Source: Apteryx mantelli (lineage: Eukaryota; Chordata; Aves; Apterygiformes; Apterygidae). From it: DNA of 64,000 bases. The notes beneath the pieces were generated by a model. The model did not search any database and had not been told where the DNA came from. It worked only from the letters and a program-made list of their open reading frames with translations. Below are positions 19,431 through 34,400 of this stretch, one piece after another (position 1 is the first letter of the stretch; each line of letters begins with the position of its first letter). The stretch is from the NCBI RefSeq assembly GCF_036417845.1, contig NC_089994.1, positions 18,122,001-18,186,000 of the forward strand. Reading direction: 5' to 3'. The translations under genes were made by a program, and so were the position numbers.

Positions 19431-22400
19431 CTGCAGAAGAAGAAGGACAGAGAATACAAAAGAGTACCCTTGAGTCTATCATGGAAAAAAACACAAATAC
19501 TAATGTAGTGGTAGAAATTTTAATTACAGTATTGGAAAAAATATTTAACATCCACTGCTGCATACTTTTTTTCCCCCCTCAAAGATTACGCATAGCTATT
19601 AAACACTAACAAAATATCCTGGATTACAGGTGCCATCAGATGCTGTTGCCCTTTTGTGTTAGACAAGATTTAAGGAAGCAGAGACATTCAGGTGTCCTTG
19701 AAGGAGCCAGTGTCCGCGTGAGGCATTTCTGGCTCCTTCTCTGTTGCAGATCACCATATAGTCTCTTCCTAAAGAGTTACACAAAAGTAATTTTCTATCA
19801 GTGCAGCAAGCGCTTCCTTAATCTGAATTGTGCTGTTCCCTCGGCCTAAGACCTCCTTCTTCCTTAGTGCAATTTACCTTTGCATTGTTTTTCACAATAT
19901 CCTTTCCTGTCAGCAATATTTTTGACTGATTTACAAAATTCAGGAATTCACAAATTTTCCACCTAGCCTTCTGCAGAGCCACTGCTTCTGAGAAAGGCTT
20001 CCAAGTCCTGTCCCTGCAGAGCCTGACTCCCCCAAACTTCCTGTCTAGCTCTTTCTGCCTACCCTTAAGGTTTTTAGCCCTCAGGACCTTGGCCTGGGAT
20101 CTCAAGAAAAACACTGCACTGCACCACCCACAGAAACCCCTGCCTTCCGCAAATTCCATCTCCAGGTGGGTGGCCTCCAGGGTGTCCTTAATTCCCCCGA
20201 GCTGCCTGCTTCTTGATCAGACATCCCCCACTATACGGCCTCTGGACTAAGAGGTAAATTCAGAGACAAGCCTGAACTCTCTTCAAGGGAGAGCTCATTT
20301 TGTGACAGGCACCAACATCCCTCTTTCAATCTCTCCCCTTACAGCAGAAAGGCTGTAACCTTCCATCACCTTCCTGCACCAACAGTCTCCAGAGGAGAAG
20401 GGGTTTTACCTGTGCAATGAACGGGGTTATCAGGGCTCCCACTCTGGCCATTCCACTGCAAGTTCCCAGGCCCAAAGCACGAGTGGCTGTCGGATAAACC
20501 TGTGAACAAAACATCAGCCCATCAATCCTAGTGGACAGCTCTCTCTTCTTCCCTCCAGTCTCCTAAATCAATGGAAATTACTGAGTGGTACTAGAGAAAA
20601 TTCTGCTAGACAATTAGAATGAGATCATGAACTTATATCCAGGGTTAGGTCCATTGTGAAGAAGTCATAAAAAATGACTTTCCCACCATGTTCTCACTCC
20701 CCTTAAATAATCCCATTACAAAAACAACCTCCTTACCTCAGGAGTGTAAACATAAGCAGCCTGAAATCCTCCTGAAATAAAAGCTCTTGCAATGAAGAGC
20801 AGCACAGTAAGAACATTTCTGTGAGAATAAAAAGGAGAGCAGTGTTTGGGATTGTTCTGTACAATCTGTTTGTTTAACTTGGAGGCAAGTGCAATAAGAA
20901 AGCTAAATTTTGTTAGAGAGAGTCCTTTTGTTTTTTAATGAACACTTTGTATTTTTTCTGGACCTTTAATATAACAATGATGCCAAACAATCTGCATTCC
21001 CACAAACACATCAGTTTTCTAAGTGCATTCATTCTAACTGACAGCTGTAGCCCACTGAAATAAACAGCACATGCCTAAGATATGAGTGGTGCTAGCAAAA
21101 AAATAGCATACATTGGAAAGCAATCAGATTGCATGTTTCCTGTTTACAAGACATGAAGCTAGGTATCACCTAAACATTTGTAGCTTTGTAAGGTTTCCTA
21201 TTATTTATATAGTGCCTGAAAAGGTTCAATTCAGAGAGCTCTCCACCGGCTATCATGTCATTTCCTTGTTCTTCTGTCCCAAAGTACAAACATCATTGCA
21301 TCATTGCATGTGTCACTAAGGCCATAGGCAGTTGGAGACAGACTCCCAGAACTCAGCTGGAAATCTGGTACCTTTATGATTCAAGGGCAGAGCTGCCAAC
21401 AGACTTGCCCTTTGGAAAATATGCATGAAAGGCAGGAGGTACTGAAGAATACAAAAATGTGAACCCAAGTTCTTTTGAAAGTCATGCCCCACATATCTGC
21501 AATGCCAACACCAAGTTCCACCAGTTGTGCTGTATACAACCTCTAGGTTGTGTGAGTCTTCTAGACAAAGACTTCTGCCTCACCAGTCTGTGCCTACTGC
21601 TTCTCATGTAATTGCGTCTCAGCGCTTAGACCACTCATGGCAACAAGTGAAGCAACCGAGCAGCTGAATGGGAGGCAGAGATAGGACTTGGCTGCGAAGC
21701 ATTACCTTGGTGATTATTATACAGTCAGCCTGAGGAAAGCCTAGGTAATGAATGGCAGAGACAGCAGTACATGAACCAGTTACTTAGGCTCATCACATAA
21801 GATAAGATTTAAAAATTGTCCAGGGGCTACTCCCTACTCATATGTAAGCTCTTATTTTCCCCTCTGGATTGTTCTTTATGCAAAATTATAGAACAGACAG
21901 GATTTCTAATCTGTTTCTTTTAATTTCTTTACAAACTCTGGTGAGAAAACCTTTATCCTTTATTCTTTTCCCAATAGAACATGACCAGCTACTGGCTTTT
22001 CAAACCACCACGTTCAGTCCTCCTGCCACAATCAAGAGAGAACATGGACCAATCAGTATCAGTTTTTAATTGTCTTTGACTTACCTTCCAACACAGAGAA
22101 ACAGCAGAAGACTGCAAAATGAGAAGACCAAAAAGGACAGGGCCATGGTTTTCTTGCGGCCTATCCGATCAATAATCCAGAGTGTTACTAACACACCTGT
22201 AGAAGGAGACAAATTGACTATTGGGAATCAAGCACAGGTGGAGGCTGCAGCAGCTAGCTTTTAACACAGGCTGTGTTGTTTAGATTTCAAATTTTGTTCT
22301 CTCCTTCTTTAAAATACTTCACTGGCAGAGGCATTAGGCAGGGGTGTAGGATGAACTGGCCTAGCCACTGATATCGTGAGCAAAACAAGCTCTGCATCCC

Positions 22401-25400
22401 AGCCAATGAGTCTTGCTCCATATTCACTGCCCCAGTGGTTCATTCATCCACACGCCTGCACCCTTAGGGGCTACATCCTAATGGAGGAGCGAGAAATCAA
22501 CTCTGACTTTTGTTGTACTGATTGTTGCACTGGTTACTCAGCCTAACTGCTAAAAATGTCTGCCTTATGTCTCATTGGAATACCTTTTGTTCAACTTCCA
22601 GCCATTGTTCCTTGCTAATCTTTTTACTACTAGATTTAAGAGTTCTTTAGAACATAGTATTTTCTTCCCACTAAGTTATTTATATGCTGTCACCAAGTCA
22701 CCTCTCACCTGGTCTTTGATAAACCAAATAGATCACACTCTTTAAGTCTCACAATGTGAAGTATTTTCTCTTCTGCCATTTCCGGATCCTTTTAAAAGTG
22801 GAGGCACAGCAAGCATGGGGATTATTCAAGTATCTGTATTGCCAGTGTCATATTCAGAGGTATTACTATTAGTAATAGGTAATTAGGTACTACTATTACT
22901 AATAGTAACAGAGGTTACTATTCCTTGCTTACCTTGGTATGTCTCAGGATCAAAGCAATCCTTTCAGCTATAGCATCAGTCCAAGAGTATATACTATCTT
23001 TTTTGTCCACTGTACTTTTACATCCTTCCAGAATGACTGTTATGCAGGATAGTTCTCACATTAAGTAGGAACTGTGTGTATGACAGTCATAGCCTTACAA
23101 CTTTTCACCTATTAAATGGCTTCTCTTTGAGCATTTGTCCCTGAAAGTAGAATCCAGAGCAGTGAAAATATCCTGAACACTGCCTCACAGTATTGATTTC
23201 AAACAGATTAATACTCAGGGATCATCTTCTATATCTGAAGAAACAATGGTTATTATATACTAATTATCTTGCTTGTCCTGTGTCCTACTGTTCATTGAAA
23301 TTCAGTGAATTTGACTGAAAGTCATGGCTCTGGTTGCTGGGGATACACAGAGCTTTAGGAAGCAAGTCCTCCATTGATTCACTATACCCAGGATCCTTTT
23401 AAAATAGTTCTGGAAAGTCATTTATAGATAAAAGTTCAAGTGATTCTGCCCCTTTGATTTAATTGTTACTCTTCCTCTGAAAGCCTGACATGTTGCTTGG
23501 ATAGAAGCCATGGTCAGATGGGCCATTATAGCTCCATAAAACAATTACCAGTGATTTTATCTGTAGGGATCACATGGGCAGTGAAGAGAGCTACAGCTAC
23601 TGTGTGTTGGGGCTTGCCAGATGTATTGGAACTCATCTGTCAAGCAGTCCAAGCAAGAAGCCCCAAAGCTGCAGGAAATACATTGGCATTAGGACAGACA
23701 GGTGAGCACATTTCATTGCCTGTACCAGTGCCCATTCCAATCACCCTGAGCTACTGGCAATGAAGCACTGGTGCTTCTTATTGCCACTTACCTGGGAACT
23801 CTGACAGGGTTGTCCAGAGCAGATCAGTGTAATCTTCCTCTGTCAGATACTCACAGGTCAGGCTGCACTTTGCTTTAACTGCTTTCCTTCTACTGGAAAC
23901 TATGAGAGAAAAAAAAAAAAAGTAAACGTATTTTGAATAATGTCTTCTCTGCTCACCTTCCTCTACTCCTGCTGTGCTTTTGTTAGTCTTGCTGCTGAAA
24001 CTGATAGAACAGATGTACTGAAAAGACTCTGCTGCACAGCAGGTATGTTCTACCTCAAAGACAGAGTTGGAGCTGAGCAGTTTATAAATGGTCTTTCTTG
24101 TGGCTGGACCTGTGCAACCATCCTTATCAGAATGAAAACTTATATTTTCTTATCAGCTGTATAAGCTTAGCTGTTTTTCAGTCCAGGGCTATAATGACAG
24201 TGAGCAGAATTACCGTCTACAATTCAGTTTCTCCCTACATAAATGGGGATACTAACACTTAATCTACACTTCAAGAGGACTGAACAATACTGTTTCTTTG
24301 TAAATACAAGTATTTTTAAAGAATGCATGCCCCTTTGGGGAGGCTAACCAGAGTTAGACCTCTAAATAGCTATGACTTGTATAGGCTCTGGATCTGTGTC
24401 TTCTCCCAGTATTACCCATCTTCTTTCCATAATTTTCCAACTGCCAGACAGTTTTCACTAATCACAAGTGTTCTGAATACATCCATGCCTCCCCTAGGGA
24501 ATCAAACTTTTTAAGCCTCTTCTTGATGCAATCAAAGCACTTTTTGAACACAAAAACCTGCAACAGAAATGATGCTGGTTTCCCAGCTTTATCTTTTCTC
24601 TCAGCAGGTATTCACATCTTGAGAACCTGGGAGCTCCCCAGCAGCAGCAGTTCTCTCTATTTCAGAACTAATTAGGCCTGTCGAATATGGAAACTTACAT
24701 TTATTCAATCACCCTTTTCTACACTTTCTTGCAGGCTTCCTTTGAAGGTTGCCTTGCTGTTTTACAATTTGGACTCAGAGACACTGCAGGACCTCTCTGC
24801 ATTGTGCAGGAAACAAGGAACAATGAATGAATAATGTTTATAATAAGCAACCTTTTAAATGGATGTCTTAAAATTTGCACTGGCAGCCACAGTCTTTTCC
24901 AAACTATCAGCAGAAGGTGATCCAATAAAAGACATCCCATCACTTAACAAGGCATATTTAAAAAGAAGAGGTGGACTAGTACTCACTGCTGCAGACATCC
25001 CCGGCTTGGAAGAACTCTGTAGTTAATAAAACTAACCCATAATATGAAAAGGCATTGGAAAACCTGCAAGGAAGAAAATGAGAGAGGACGTCTCAGCTGG
25101 ACAAACCTATCATAAAAAACATGAATCAAAACTGAACCCACTGTCTTAGGACTTTCACTAAATGCTACCTCAAAGCTATTTCCTATTAGCATTTAGAAAA
25201 TGAAAAGGCAATTGGACTTAGAATGTTAGCGATTGGGTGGTTAAATAAATTACAAATCAATACAGGTTTGGGGTTCTTTTGAGGAGGAAGTTACTGTATT
25301 TCAGTGATACTGTAAAGCACCTCCATTAAAAGCCATTTAGAACTGTGCTGGCACTGAGCCATTTATATCTTCTCTTACCATATAAACCAGAGTAACAATG

Positions 25401-28400
25401 TGGTCCATCTAAAATGGGGTGTAAAAAGGTCCCTCATTTTTCCTCGGTCTTCCTGTTGGAAAAAAACGGAAATCAGATCAGGGCACTGACTTGTCTTGGA
25501 TCAGAGGAAGCAGGGTGGCGTGGGATAATACACAGTACTGTGTACTATAGTTCAGGACAAGTGTTCAGTCTCAGCTCAGGGCTCTTCAGGTTGTAGAAGC
25601 CATACTGGAGCCGGAATCCAAGTAAAGAATTACTCTGCCAAGGCGAATTCTCTAGGACCATAAAGTTATCAAAAACAGTTCATGCACAGGGCAACCTACA
25701 CCTTCACAAAGAAGGTGAGAATCTGTCAAAACAAGCAAGGGCTGGAAAAACATAGAGCAAAACTTTGGCAGTCCATGGCTGGCGTGAGATTCATGTGGCT
25801 CACAGCCAGCTCCTGTAAATTAGAGCAGCCCCTTAGGGTCTCTGATTTATGGTAAGGTGAGAAACTGCAGGCCGTCCCCCTTCAAGCAGACCCCTCTTAA
25901 AGTGAGTGGTTCTTAGATAAAGAGAGTGGCTGGCTCAGCCCATAAACTTGTGGTTAAGGAAAAGTGCTTTCCCACCCCACCCTGAAAAGAAAATCTTTCA
26001 AAACTTGCAGAGCAATCCTGCACAGCCCATCAAAATCACCCTGACTGAACCAAGCATTTGTGAAAAGCACAAGAGCTCCAGCCCTCAGTGATCCAGACCT
26101 TAGAAAATCAAACCTGCATCTCTGATCAGTAAAGGTGCTGTCCTTATCCACAGGCCCCTGCCTAGCTCTATACTTCTGCTGGTGTGCAGGCGCCCCTCTG
26201 CTGTCCCTGCTTGCTGACTAACCTTTTTACTCTCTTTTCTTAGAAAAGTTTGCTTTGTTCTGTAAATGCACAGCTGCTTTATATGTTGACAGGGATGCTG
26301 AAAAGCTGGCCACAAAAAGCTAAAACGAAAAGAAGCCCAATGCACTGATCTGTTAGATTCACACAGTAACATGCAGCTCAGAAGAACCTGAACTTTTCCA
26401 TGTATTGAGAGTGAACAGGAGTTTGTAGCATTTCCACTCTAGAAAATCAGAACTGGACTCAAACTAAAGATATTCAACTAAAGAGTCAAATTCCACATTA
26501 TCTCCATCTTCTGTAGTCTCAAGTTTGGATTTTCTTTAATGGTAGGGCCTTAAAGTGAACTTAAATAACACTAATGCCCACTTTAAAGGTCCTTTTGACT
26601 TTCAGAGCTCTTCATGTAAATAAAAATGAGACTGTTTAAGTATATACGATAATCTATCAATTTTATTATTGGTTGAAATACTAAACTTAATGTTGATTTG
26701 CTTATAAAAATACATATGAATGTAGAACAGTTTCCATTATATCCCACATTATTAATATGTCTGTTACCTGTACATACCTGTCTGGAAATAATTAATTTTC
26801 CCAAAGGCATTGGAGCGCCGTTTTCTGTTGCTATCCGCTTTAAAGTGGCAATCGCTTTTTCTTGATTTCCAGATAATACGTCATACCTGGCGCTTTCTGG
26901 CAGCCACTAAGAGAGTAAAGCAGATCAGATGCACAGTGTTGTCAAAAGCACAGCAATAAACAAACTGGGGCCTTTCTCTGTGGGCTTACAGAGGGTAATC
27001 TCATTGACTCCAGCAGACACACGAAAAAGGATTACAGAACCAATCTTAAATGATTCAGAGAGCTATCTTTCCGCCAAGTGTCAAAATCGTCATTAGGCTT
27101 TAAGAAACTGCAATTTTCGCCATAAAGTCAAAGCTCCAGTTCAAAATCTTCCCTTCTGTTACCTCATTTTTATTCCTGAGAGGTTCAAGGATATTGAACT
27201 CAGAGAAGACTGAGTGATACTATCTAAGAGTGCACTGAAGCTTAGGTTTCATTCATATATGGCCTTATTTAAGAATCTGACCTGCATTATGCAGCTCTTG
27301 CCCATGACTTGGAGGGATTTTTTAAATGAACAGTACTAGCGCCCTGTTAAAGCAACAGCATTTTTATCATTATTTCAGATGTACCAAAAAAGATACCAAC
27401 AGAAAGCTCAAAGCTGTCACACTTCCCTTCAGCCAGGTTACACAATAGTAGAGAAATGATCATACATTCATCTTCAGAAGAATACTTACAAAACATAAGA
27501 CAGCAAAGAGCAAAAGTGGGAGGGCAGAAAGAATGAGAAGCCATCGCCAGCCAAGAGTGGGCATCACCAGCACTGCTAGGAGGACTTCAAACACAGTCCC
27601 AATGGCCCAGAAGACCTGCCAAAGGGAAAAGAAACAGTCACAAATGGGAATAAGACTGCTGAGCTGCATGAGTCATTACAGCATGGAGTAGGAAGGGGAA
27701 AAGGCAAAACTGTATTAATGACTCCTTCTTTGTGACATTCCAAAACGTGTTCTCCAGAGACAGTCGGAGAGACAAATGCCGGAGACATTTCAAATATGTC
27801 TCCGGCGTATGTGCTAAAGGCACCACTGTATGCAAACAGAAACCCAGACGCTTTAGAAGGGTTTGTACTCACGTGGCAGGAGCTCAGTTTTGAAAACCTA
27901 GCATCGACTGTCTCTAGACACTCATATTTAACTGTAGGTAGTTTTTCATAAGGAATAGGCTCATCAGAGGGTTTTCTTAAGCAAAATGACTATTAAAACC
28001 TGTCTACGGGTATAATTCCCAGGTACTGTGGCAAGATTTATGGTGGATTTTTTTCCTTACCAAAACGAGGCTACCAAAGTCTCAGAGCTCGGCCCACAGA
28101 TGAAAGAAGGAATTGATACCTTCTTAGCAAATAGTGGAGCTGGCACCCTGTTGCATATCCCATCTACGCAGCATTATTCCCCTTTGCATTAGATATCTGC
28201 ACAAGGACTAGTTTCCTTTTCCTGTTAGCTCACTATTTAACACGTAGAATATATTTCTAGTCCCACAGATCCAATGTTGCTTGGAGGTAGCCAAACTGTG
28301 ACAGAACAAAAGTGATACAAAAAGAAGTAATCCATCTACTGAACCCTGTTTTCTAAAGATTAAGCAACTGAATGTAGGACCAGGCAACAGTTATCCTTGA

Positions 28401-31400
28401 AGGCTGAGTTTGTAACTGCAAAGCTGTTTCAGTTTGGGAAGGTTTGGATTTCACAAGGATGCTCCTTCCAAACTGACTGATGCAGACAAGTAATAGTACT
28501 GTTCTCTGCTCAATAGTTGCACTGGGAGCCCTTCAACCATCCACTGAAGGGCTGTAAATTTTGCTATAAACTCTTTATAGTGTGAAACTCTGCTCTCTGT
28601 GACTTTGATACATTTGGATTGAATCTGGAGGGCTGAACTTAGCCCTGCATTTACTGAGCAGCCAGTTCTCCATTATCCATTACTGAGCTGTAGATTAATT
28701 TCACCAGGGAATTAGGACACAGCCAAATGGCTCCCTGTGTGCTAACCTCAGAAGGGCTGGGTGCTTGGTACTGGTTCTGGGAGCACTAGACTTAGTGCTG
28801 GAGAGCAGGATGCAGACATACCCGAGCTGGCTCCATGTGAGCATTCACCTCAGAAAACAGGGGAGAATGATGCTGACACAACTACGCTGACTCTGCACAC
28901 AATAAATTCAGAAACACTGGGACACAAAGAGCTGGTTCTGTAGGCAAAAATCCTAGCAGGACTGTGGAACACAGTGCAGACTCTCTTGATCGGGCTCTGC
29001 ACGAGCCAGCTGAGGTTGGGAAGGAGCACAGCAGTAACTCAGGCAACGCTGCATGCAAGGTGATTTGCAGAAAGGCAGATTCAGCAACAAGAGTGGAGCA
29101 CTGCATGAATGCATTACGTTGCTTCTGGACCTGAGCTAGCACTAGTGCAACTAGTGGAGTTACCCTGAGCTATTGGACTTGCTCACTCGGGTCAATACTA
29201 GCTCGGGGTGTTCTGCACACCACGATTCAACAATGTCACAGGCATTTTTCCATGTTACACTTCGATTGCATACGCCAGTCATCTAATCCATGGAGGTCTT
29301 GCATTCTCTGTGCTTTTGCTTTTTGAGGGTAACCTCAGCTCCACATTAACTTGGACAAACAAGATCTGATTGTAGTTGGGTGTGAGATTTCTATAGTCAG
29401 TGGGATTGAATGGATGTAACCAAAAGCAGAATTTGGCCCTCTAGGGACCAGTACACATAGCTGCAATGCTCACCTCTATTAATAAAATGCATTTTGCTCT
29501 GGCTTTCATTGGAAGGAATTCAGCATATAAGGTTACCCTGTAAAGAGTGAACATTGAGAAAAATACCATGTCAGCAAATTGAGAAAAATGTCATGTTAGT
29601 ACACTGAAAGATGTTCAGACATTTGTTCTGCTTTTTATTAAAATTGCCAAACCCAGAGTAGTGACACAAAACCCTTCCTAGCCCTCAGAGCCAGCAAGAC
29701 TGGACACTGGTTCAGATTCCCCTTTCTACATCAGAACAATCCCCTTTAGTTCATCATTGCAATGGAGGAGAGAATTTGCTCCTTTCATGTGACTTTGTAA
29801 CCTTATAGTCAAGTTAACTAAAGCTAGCAGTTCTTGGTGTATATGTTTTCATAACCCTGCACCGACTGAGATGGTCATTATCCCCATATTTTCAGTGTGG
29901 TCAGCATTCAACACATAACTCCTGATGGGTAAGGTATTTCTTCAGGGCTTTACAACTGGCTCAGAGAATTTCACATTGGTCTGCTCTGCCAGGTTTCAGT
30001 TCTCCAAGAGGTGAATACTTTCAAGGTCTGATTCTGTTGCTGGCATAAAATAACTTGCATTCTTTTATTGTGGGAATTTAAAAAGAAACCATCTTAGTCT
30101 GCAGAATCTTTGTGTCATGATTATGAGAAAGGGTAATAAACTGGAATGGTACAGCTACTGTGTGAGTATTTCCTGAGGATGAATGCAAGGGCCAGCAGCT
30201 AGCCAGGGTTCTCGTGTCTTCTTCAAAAAGTCTGGGAAGACTTGTAGTTCTTTGCTCCTACTCTATTTGCCTTCCATTGACTCATCCTGTTTCTGCCTCT
30301 AAACTCCTTGGGCTTCCTTTGATGTTTGTGACAAAACTCCTAACTTGACAAGTGGTGGATTGATCTCTGAGTAACTTTCCAAAACTCACTTAGTCGAAAC
30401 ATAAAGCTGCACACAATATTATATTAAATCAGGGATTAAGAGGAGAAGGAAGTAGAACCATATGCCATGAAATGTAAAGTAGTCCCTTATACATTGCAGC
30501 AGAAAAAGCAGAGGGCAATTCATGCTGTATAGAACCGTTTTTTTTTTAAGAGAACACTTGTATCTTTGCAAGTCTGGATGTTGGTACTGTGAATATTCAT
30601 ATTCAGTGTTACATAATATCTCACAGAAGATTCCCAGTGGAGGCCAACCGACAGCTTCTCAGGTGCAGCTCCTACACGTGTAAATAAAGGGATATCTGCT
30701 ATAGTCAGTTAATTTGTTATTGTTGGATGCATTCTTTTTAATAGCACCTTTCATAATATCTCTATCTTATATCCATTATAGAATTTAATAATACAATTTA
30801 TAAATATACCCATGTCATTCCATCCAAATTCAGTCACTCATATCCAATGCTATATAGCCTACTTAAAAACAGATAAAGGAGCTATTCATATCGTTTCATA
30901 TATATTTATTGTCAAAGAAATCACTATTATAGTTATACCAAGAAACAGGAGTCTTAGGAGCAATGGAATCTACTCTTGAGTTCTGTAACTGTCTCTTCTT
31001 TGACTCTCAGTAAGTCACACAGCCACCATGTGTTATCCACTCCTCTGTAAAAATGGAGTTAGCTGAGATGTAACTGTTCCATTGGGACAGCACTAAAATG
31101 TGTTAGCAGTACAAGGCATTACTAACTCTGACGCTTTGTCTTTGTTGTTCTGCCTCACTCCAATTGTGCTCGCTTGGAACTGCATGGCAGAAACTGCATC
31201 ATCATTAGTCAATATAAGACAGACTAAGGACTCTCCTATTTTACATACACTTTGTTCTTTCATGCAGCTCCTAAAGGGGGGCAAGAAAGCAGTAGAAGAA
31301 AAATAATAATATTGTGATGCTTTATCTGAGCTCTGGATCTTTTATCTGGATTACTGGGAATGGCAATAGAAAAGACAGGATATTGCTTTGCTTTGTGAAG

Positions 31401-34400
31401 AAGTCTATGAGCCATCAATCAAAGTTAGGCTCTGATTACTCTGAAATAGCACCTCCATGGGGCAAAATATCAATTATTAATAAGGATAAAAGACTACATA
31501 GAGAGGCAATGGCTATACTCTTCCTTTTCCATTTATAATTAAAAGCCTAGAGAAGAGTTATTTATTGCAGGTGGAAAATTTAGAGATCCTCCTCTTCAGT
31601 GAATGGAATAATGGAGTTATAGACAAATAACCTGATGCTACATTCTCATTAGGGATGTGTCTGAGCCATCAAGATATCTCAGGGGCTCCAGGTTTGAGCT
31701 GTTTGGTTTTGGAATTCTAGCTCAGGTTCATATGTGAAAGTTCAAGCTCTGATTGAACAATAATCCTAAGTTTTACAAAACATCAGGAGTCCTGGCTCAG
31801 CTAAACCTCTAACAGCTAGCGTTTAGGTCGTGACCTATCTTGCAGCAAGTCCACATTATCCCTTATTGACTCCCCTGATACAATCTGGAAATGCAGTGTT
31901 TAAGCACAGCTACAAAATGTTACGTCTAGTTTTTTGCCCACTGCTAGGTGGGCTATTTGAGCCTCTCATTTTCACGCTGGTTGACCTGAGGGAATGAAAG
32001 CAGCTTAATAGGACTTAGGGCATATAACACATTACATTTAGCTAGCCAGCTTTTTCACACAGAAGTCACTGGAGATTTGAATCACCTCACTGATATATCA
32101 GATATCTTCAAAGCCTTCTCAGAGTTTAACATACTAGTTCCAAAATATTTAGTGAAAAATAGGTTCGGGGCAACTAAATAGAGGGACATCTTCAATTTGA
32201 CACAAGCATTTATTGAAAATGAAACAAAAAAGATAGAAAAGAAAAAGTTTGGACTTGTGAATATTTACTTACGACTGAGGCACTCCTCCAATCCCAAAGC
32301 CCACCAGGCCCCTCAGCACCAAGATCCAGCTATACACCGGTGCAAAACCACTGAGGATCCCGTAATAGAGCGTCCATAACACACTGATCTTTAGCCCCTG
32401 TATTTAACAAACAAGCACAGGGAAAAGAAAGTCTCTGCTGTAAGACAAAGTCACAAAAGGTAAACTAGACTTTCAAAACCAGAAAGTGCAGAAAATCCTC
32501 TCGGATGCTATTTCCGTAAGCCCAATAGTTAAAAGTTTCCCAAAGAATGGTCAAAAGTGGCAATGGTGGTCCCAGAACCGTTACATGATGTAACAGTAGA
32601 TGATGCATGTATGTGCCCGAGCACAAAATCCATCCATTTGTACAAGCAATCCACTTAAGTGATTTGCTGTGTTGCACCCAGACTCTCATAGAGACTTTTA
32701 CAACAAAAACATACTTCACTTTGTAATACAGTCAAGCCATTGCTTATTTGAGCCTTTATTTTTCTCACTTTTGATTTTCTGCTACCTCTCCCAAATTTCT
32801 GCCTTTTTGTTTCACAGGGGATCAATTCTGGGTCTACTTAACTCTGCTTCATGCATGTGGACTATGCTATTTGTGACTATCATGCACTGAAACATGCACT
32901 GTGCAGCAATACTAGAATCTATTCCAGTAGGACCCGGAGACTTACTGTTTTTCTCCCATATTGATCTGAAATGTTTCCCCAGAGAGTAGAACTGGACATC
33001 ATTCCCACAAACACCACCTATGAAACACCAGAAAAAATCTTCCCCTTAACAAAAAGACAAGTTAAAATTTCTATATGATAGCAAAGAGGACACAACTTTA
33101 CAATGAAAAATAGAAAACTGAAGCACTAGCAATACAGAAAAATGTTCAGGCATTTTGGGTCCATTTCCTTTGCAGCAGAGACTAGCAAAGATAATTATTC
33201 ATATAGTGGGATTTTTCCAAAGTCACTCAGCATTTGCCTATCTTCACTTCTATTAACTTGAAAGGGAGTTTGCTATTGCCCCGCAGGGGGGATAAGTTTC
33301 AGTGGAACATTCAAACCAAGATCTCTCAACTTTTTCCAGTAATGGCCCATTTCCAGTTGTTACTTTGCTTCTGTTGAGGTCAAGAACCCAAACACAACAT
33401 AAATATACTGAATGCCTGTCAGGCTACTTGTCATCATCTCACCCTTACTTAAGCTCTCAACTGTCAACTTGGGAACTATTGAATTAGACCAGGGCTGAAT
33501 ATTTTCAGACTTTTGATAAATGGAAAGAAAATGAATTACAAAAATGACTGGAGAGTGCAATTTGCTGCTAAACGGAAATCTTGTTTTCTTTTTTTTTTTT
33601 TTTCTCCTGAAGGGTTTTAATATCCCACAAAAATTTTTTCATCTGCTTCACAGCAAGGCCCCATAAAGAGTTTCATTAGCATTACTGAGAGGACAGACAA
33701 CTGTGCTATGGAGACAGGAAGAAGTGCCAGGGCTGGAGAGAGGAAGCAACTAGGCATCCCTCAAGTTGTCTTTGCAATTAAAAGATCCATTCAGTGAAAA
33801 TCCAGTTTGAATGTGCACTCTGGTATTATACATGTTGTGAGCCTGGTCCTGCAAGATGCTAAGTTCTCCAGTTTCAATGAGCCTATTCATGATTAAAAGC
33901 TGATCAGCGTTGCTTAAGGTCTTTGCAGGACAGAGCCGTTCTAGGAACCCAGTGCTGATGCAGTATATCTCAGCCAGCTCACCTCCAGTCTCCTACTGTC
34001 AGTCTCACCAGCTGTTTGTCTGAGATTTGAATGGAGATAAAATTAGGTCTTACAGCCTTAGGAAAATCTGAAAAAAGACTGAGGTGTCAAAGAAAACATA
34101 TCATGCCCTCTACAGTGGCGACACCAAAAGGTATAGTTTATTCTGCAGATAGAGAGAGGAATGAAATCCTGTCCAGTGAAGGTAATGGCAAAAAAAACCC
34201 CATACGTTTCCCCTCTCAGTGCATTAAAACCATAGGAATGCTGTCTGAGAAAGAAGTGCATACTCAAGCGATAAGTGGGGTAGGAAGCAATGTCTGTTTG
34301 TCAAATCATTGTTTGAATGATCCCCTTTCTCTCATATTCTTTGACTCTTTCTTTCTGACTTTGGTCATGAAAAGCAAAATTGTGCTGAGTTGAAAGAGTG

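Noticed and set aside
27460-27669. 69-codon frame running past SVOP exon 8
   Set aside because: The end is intron read-through after a clear GTAAGT donor. The next exon restores the family motif WLPESAR.
31100-31306. Opposite-strand 60-70 codon frames in SVOP intron 6
   Set aside because: Short, no domain, no splice-site support, and next to a MIR-like remnant. Such frames are expected by chance.
33584-33604. Long T run as the tail of a retroposed copy on the minus strand
   Set aside because: No gene-like sequence or target-site duplication could be recognised beside it, so it is treated as a simple T tract in SVOP intron 4.
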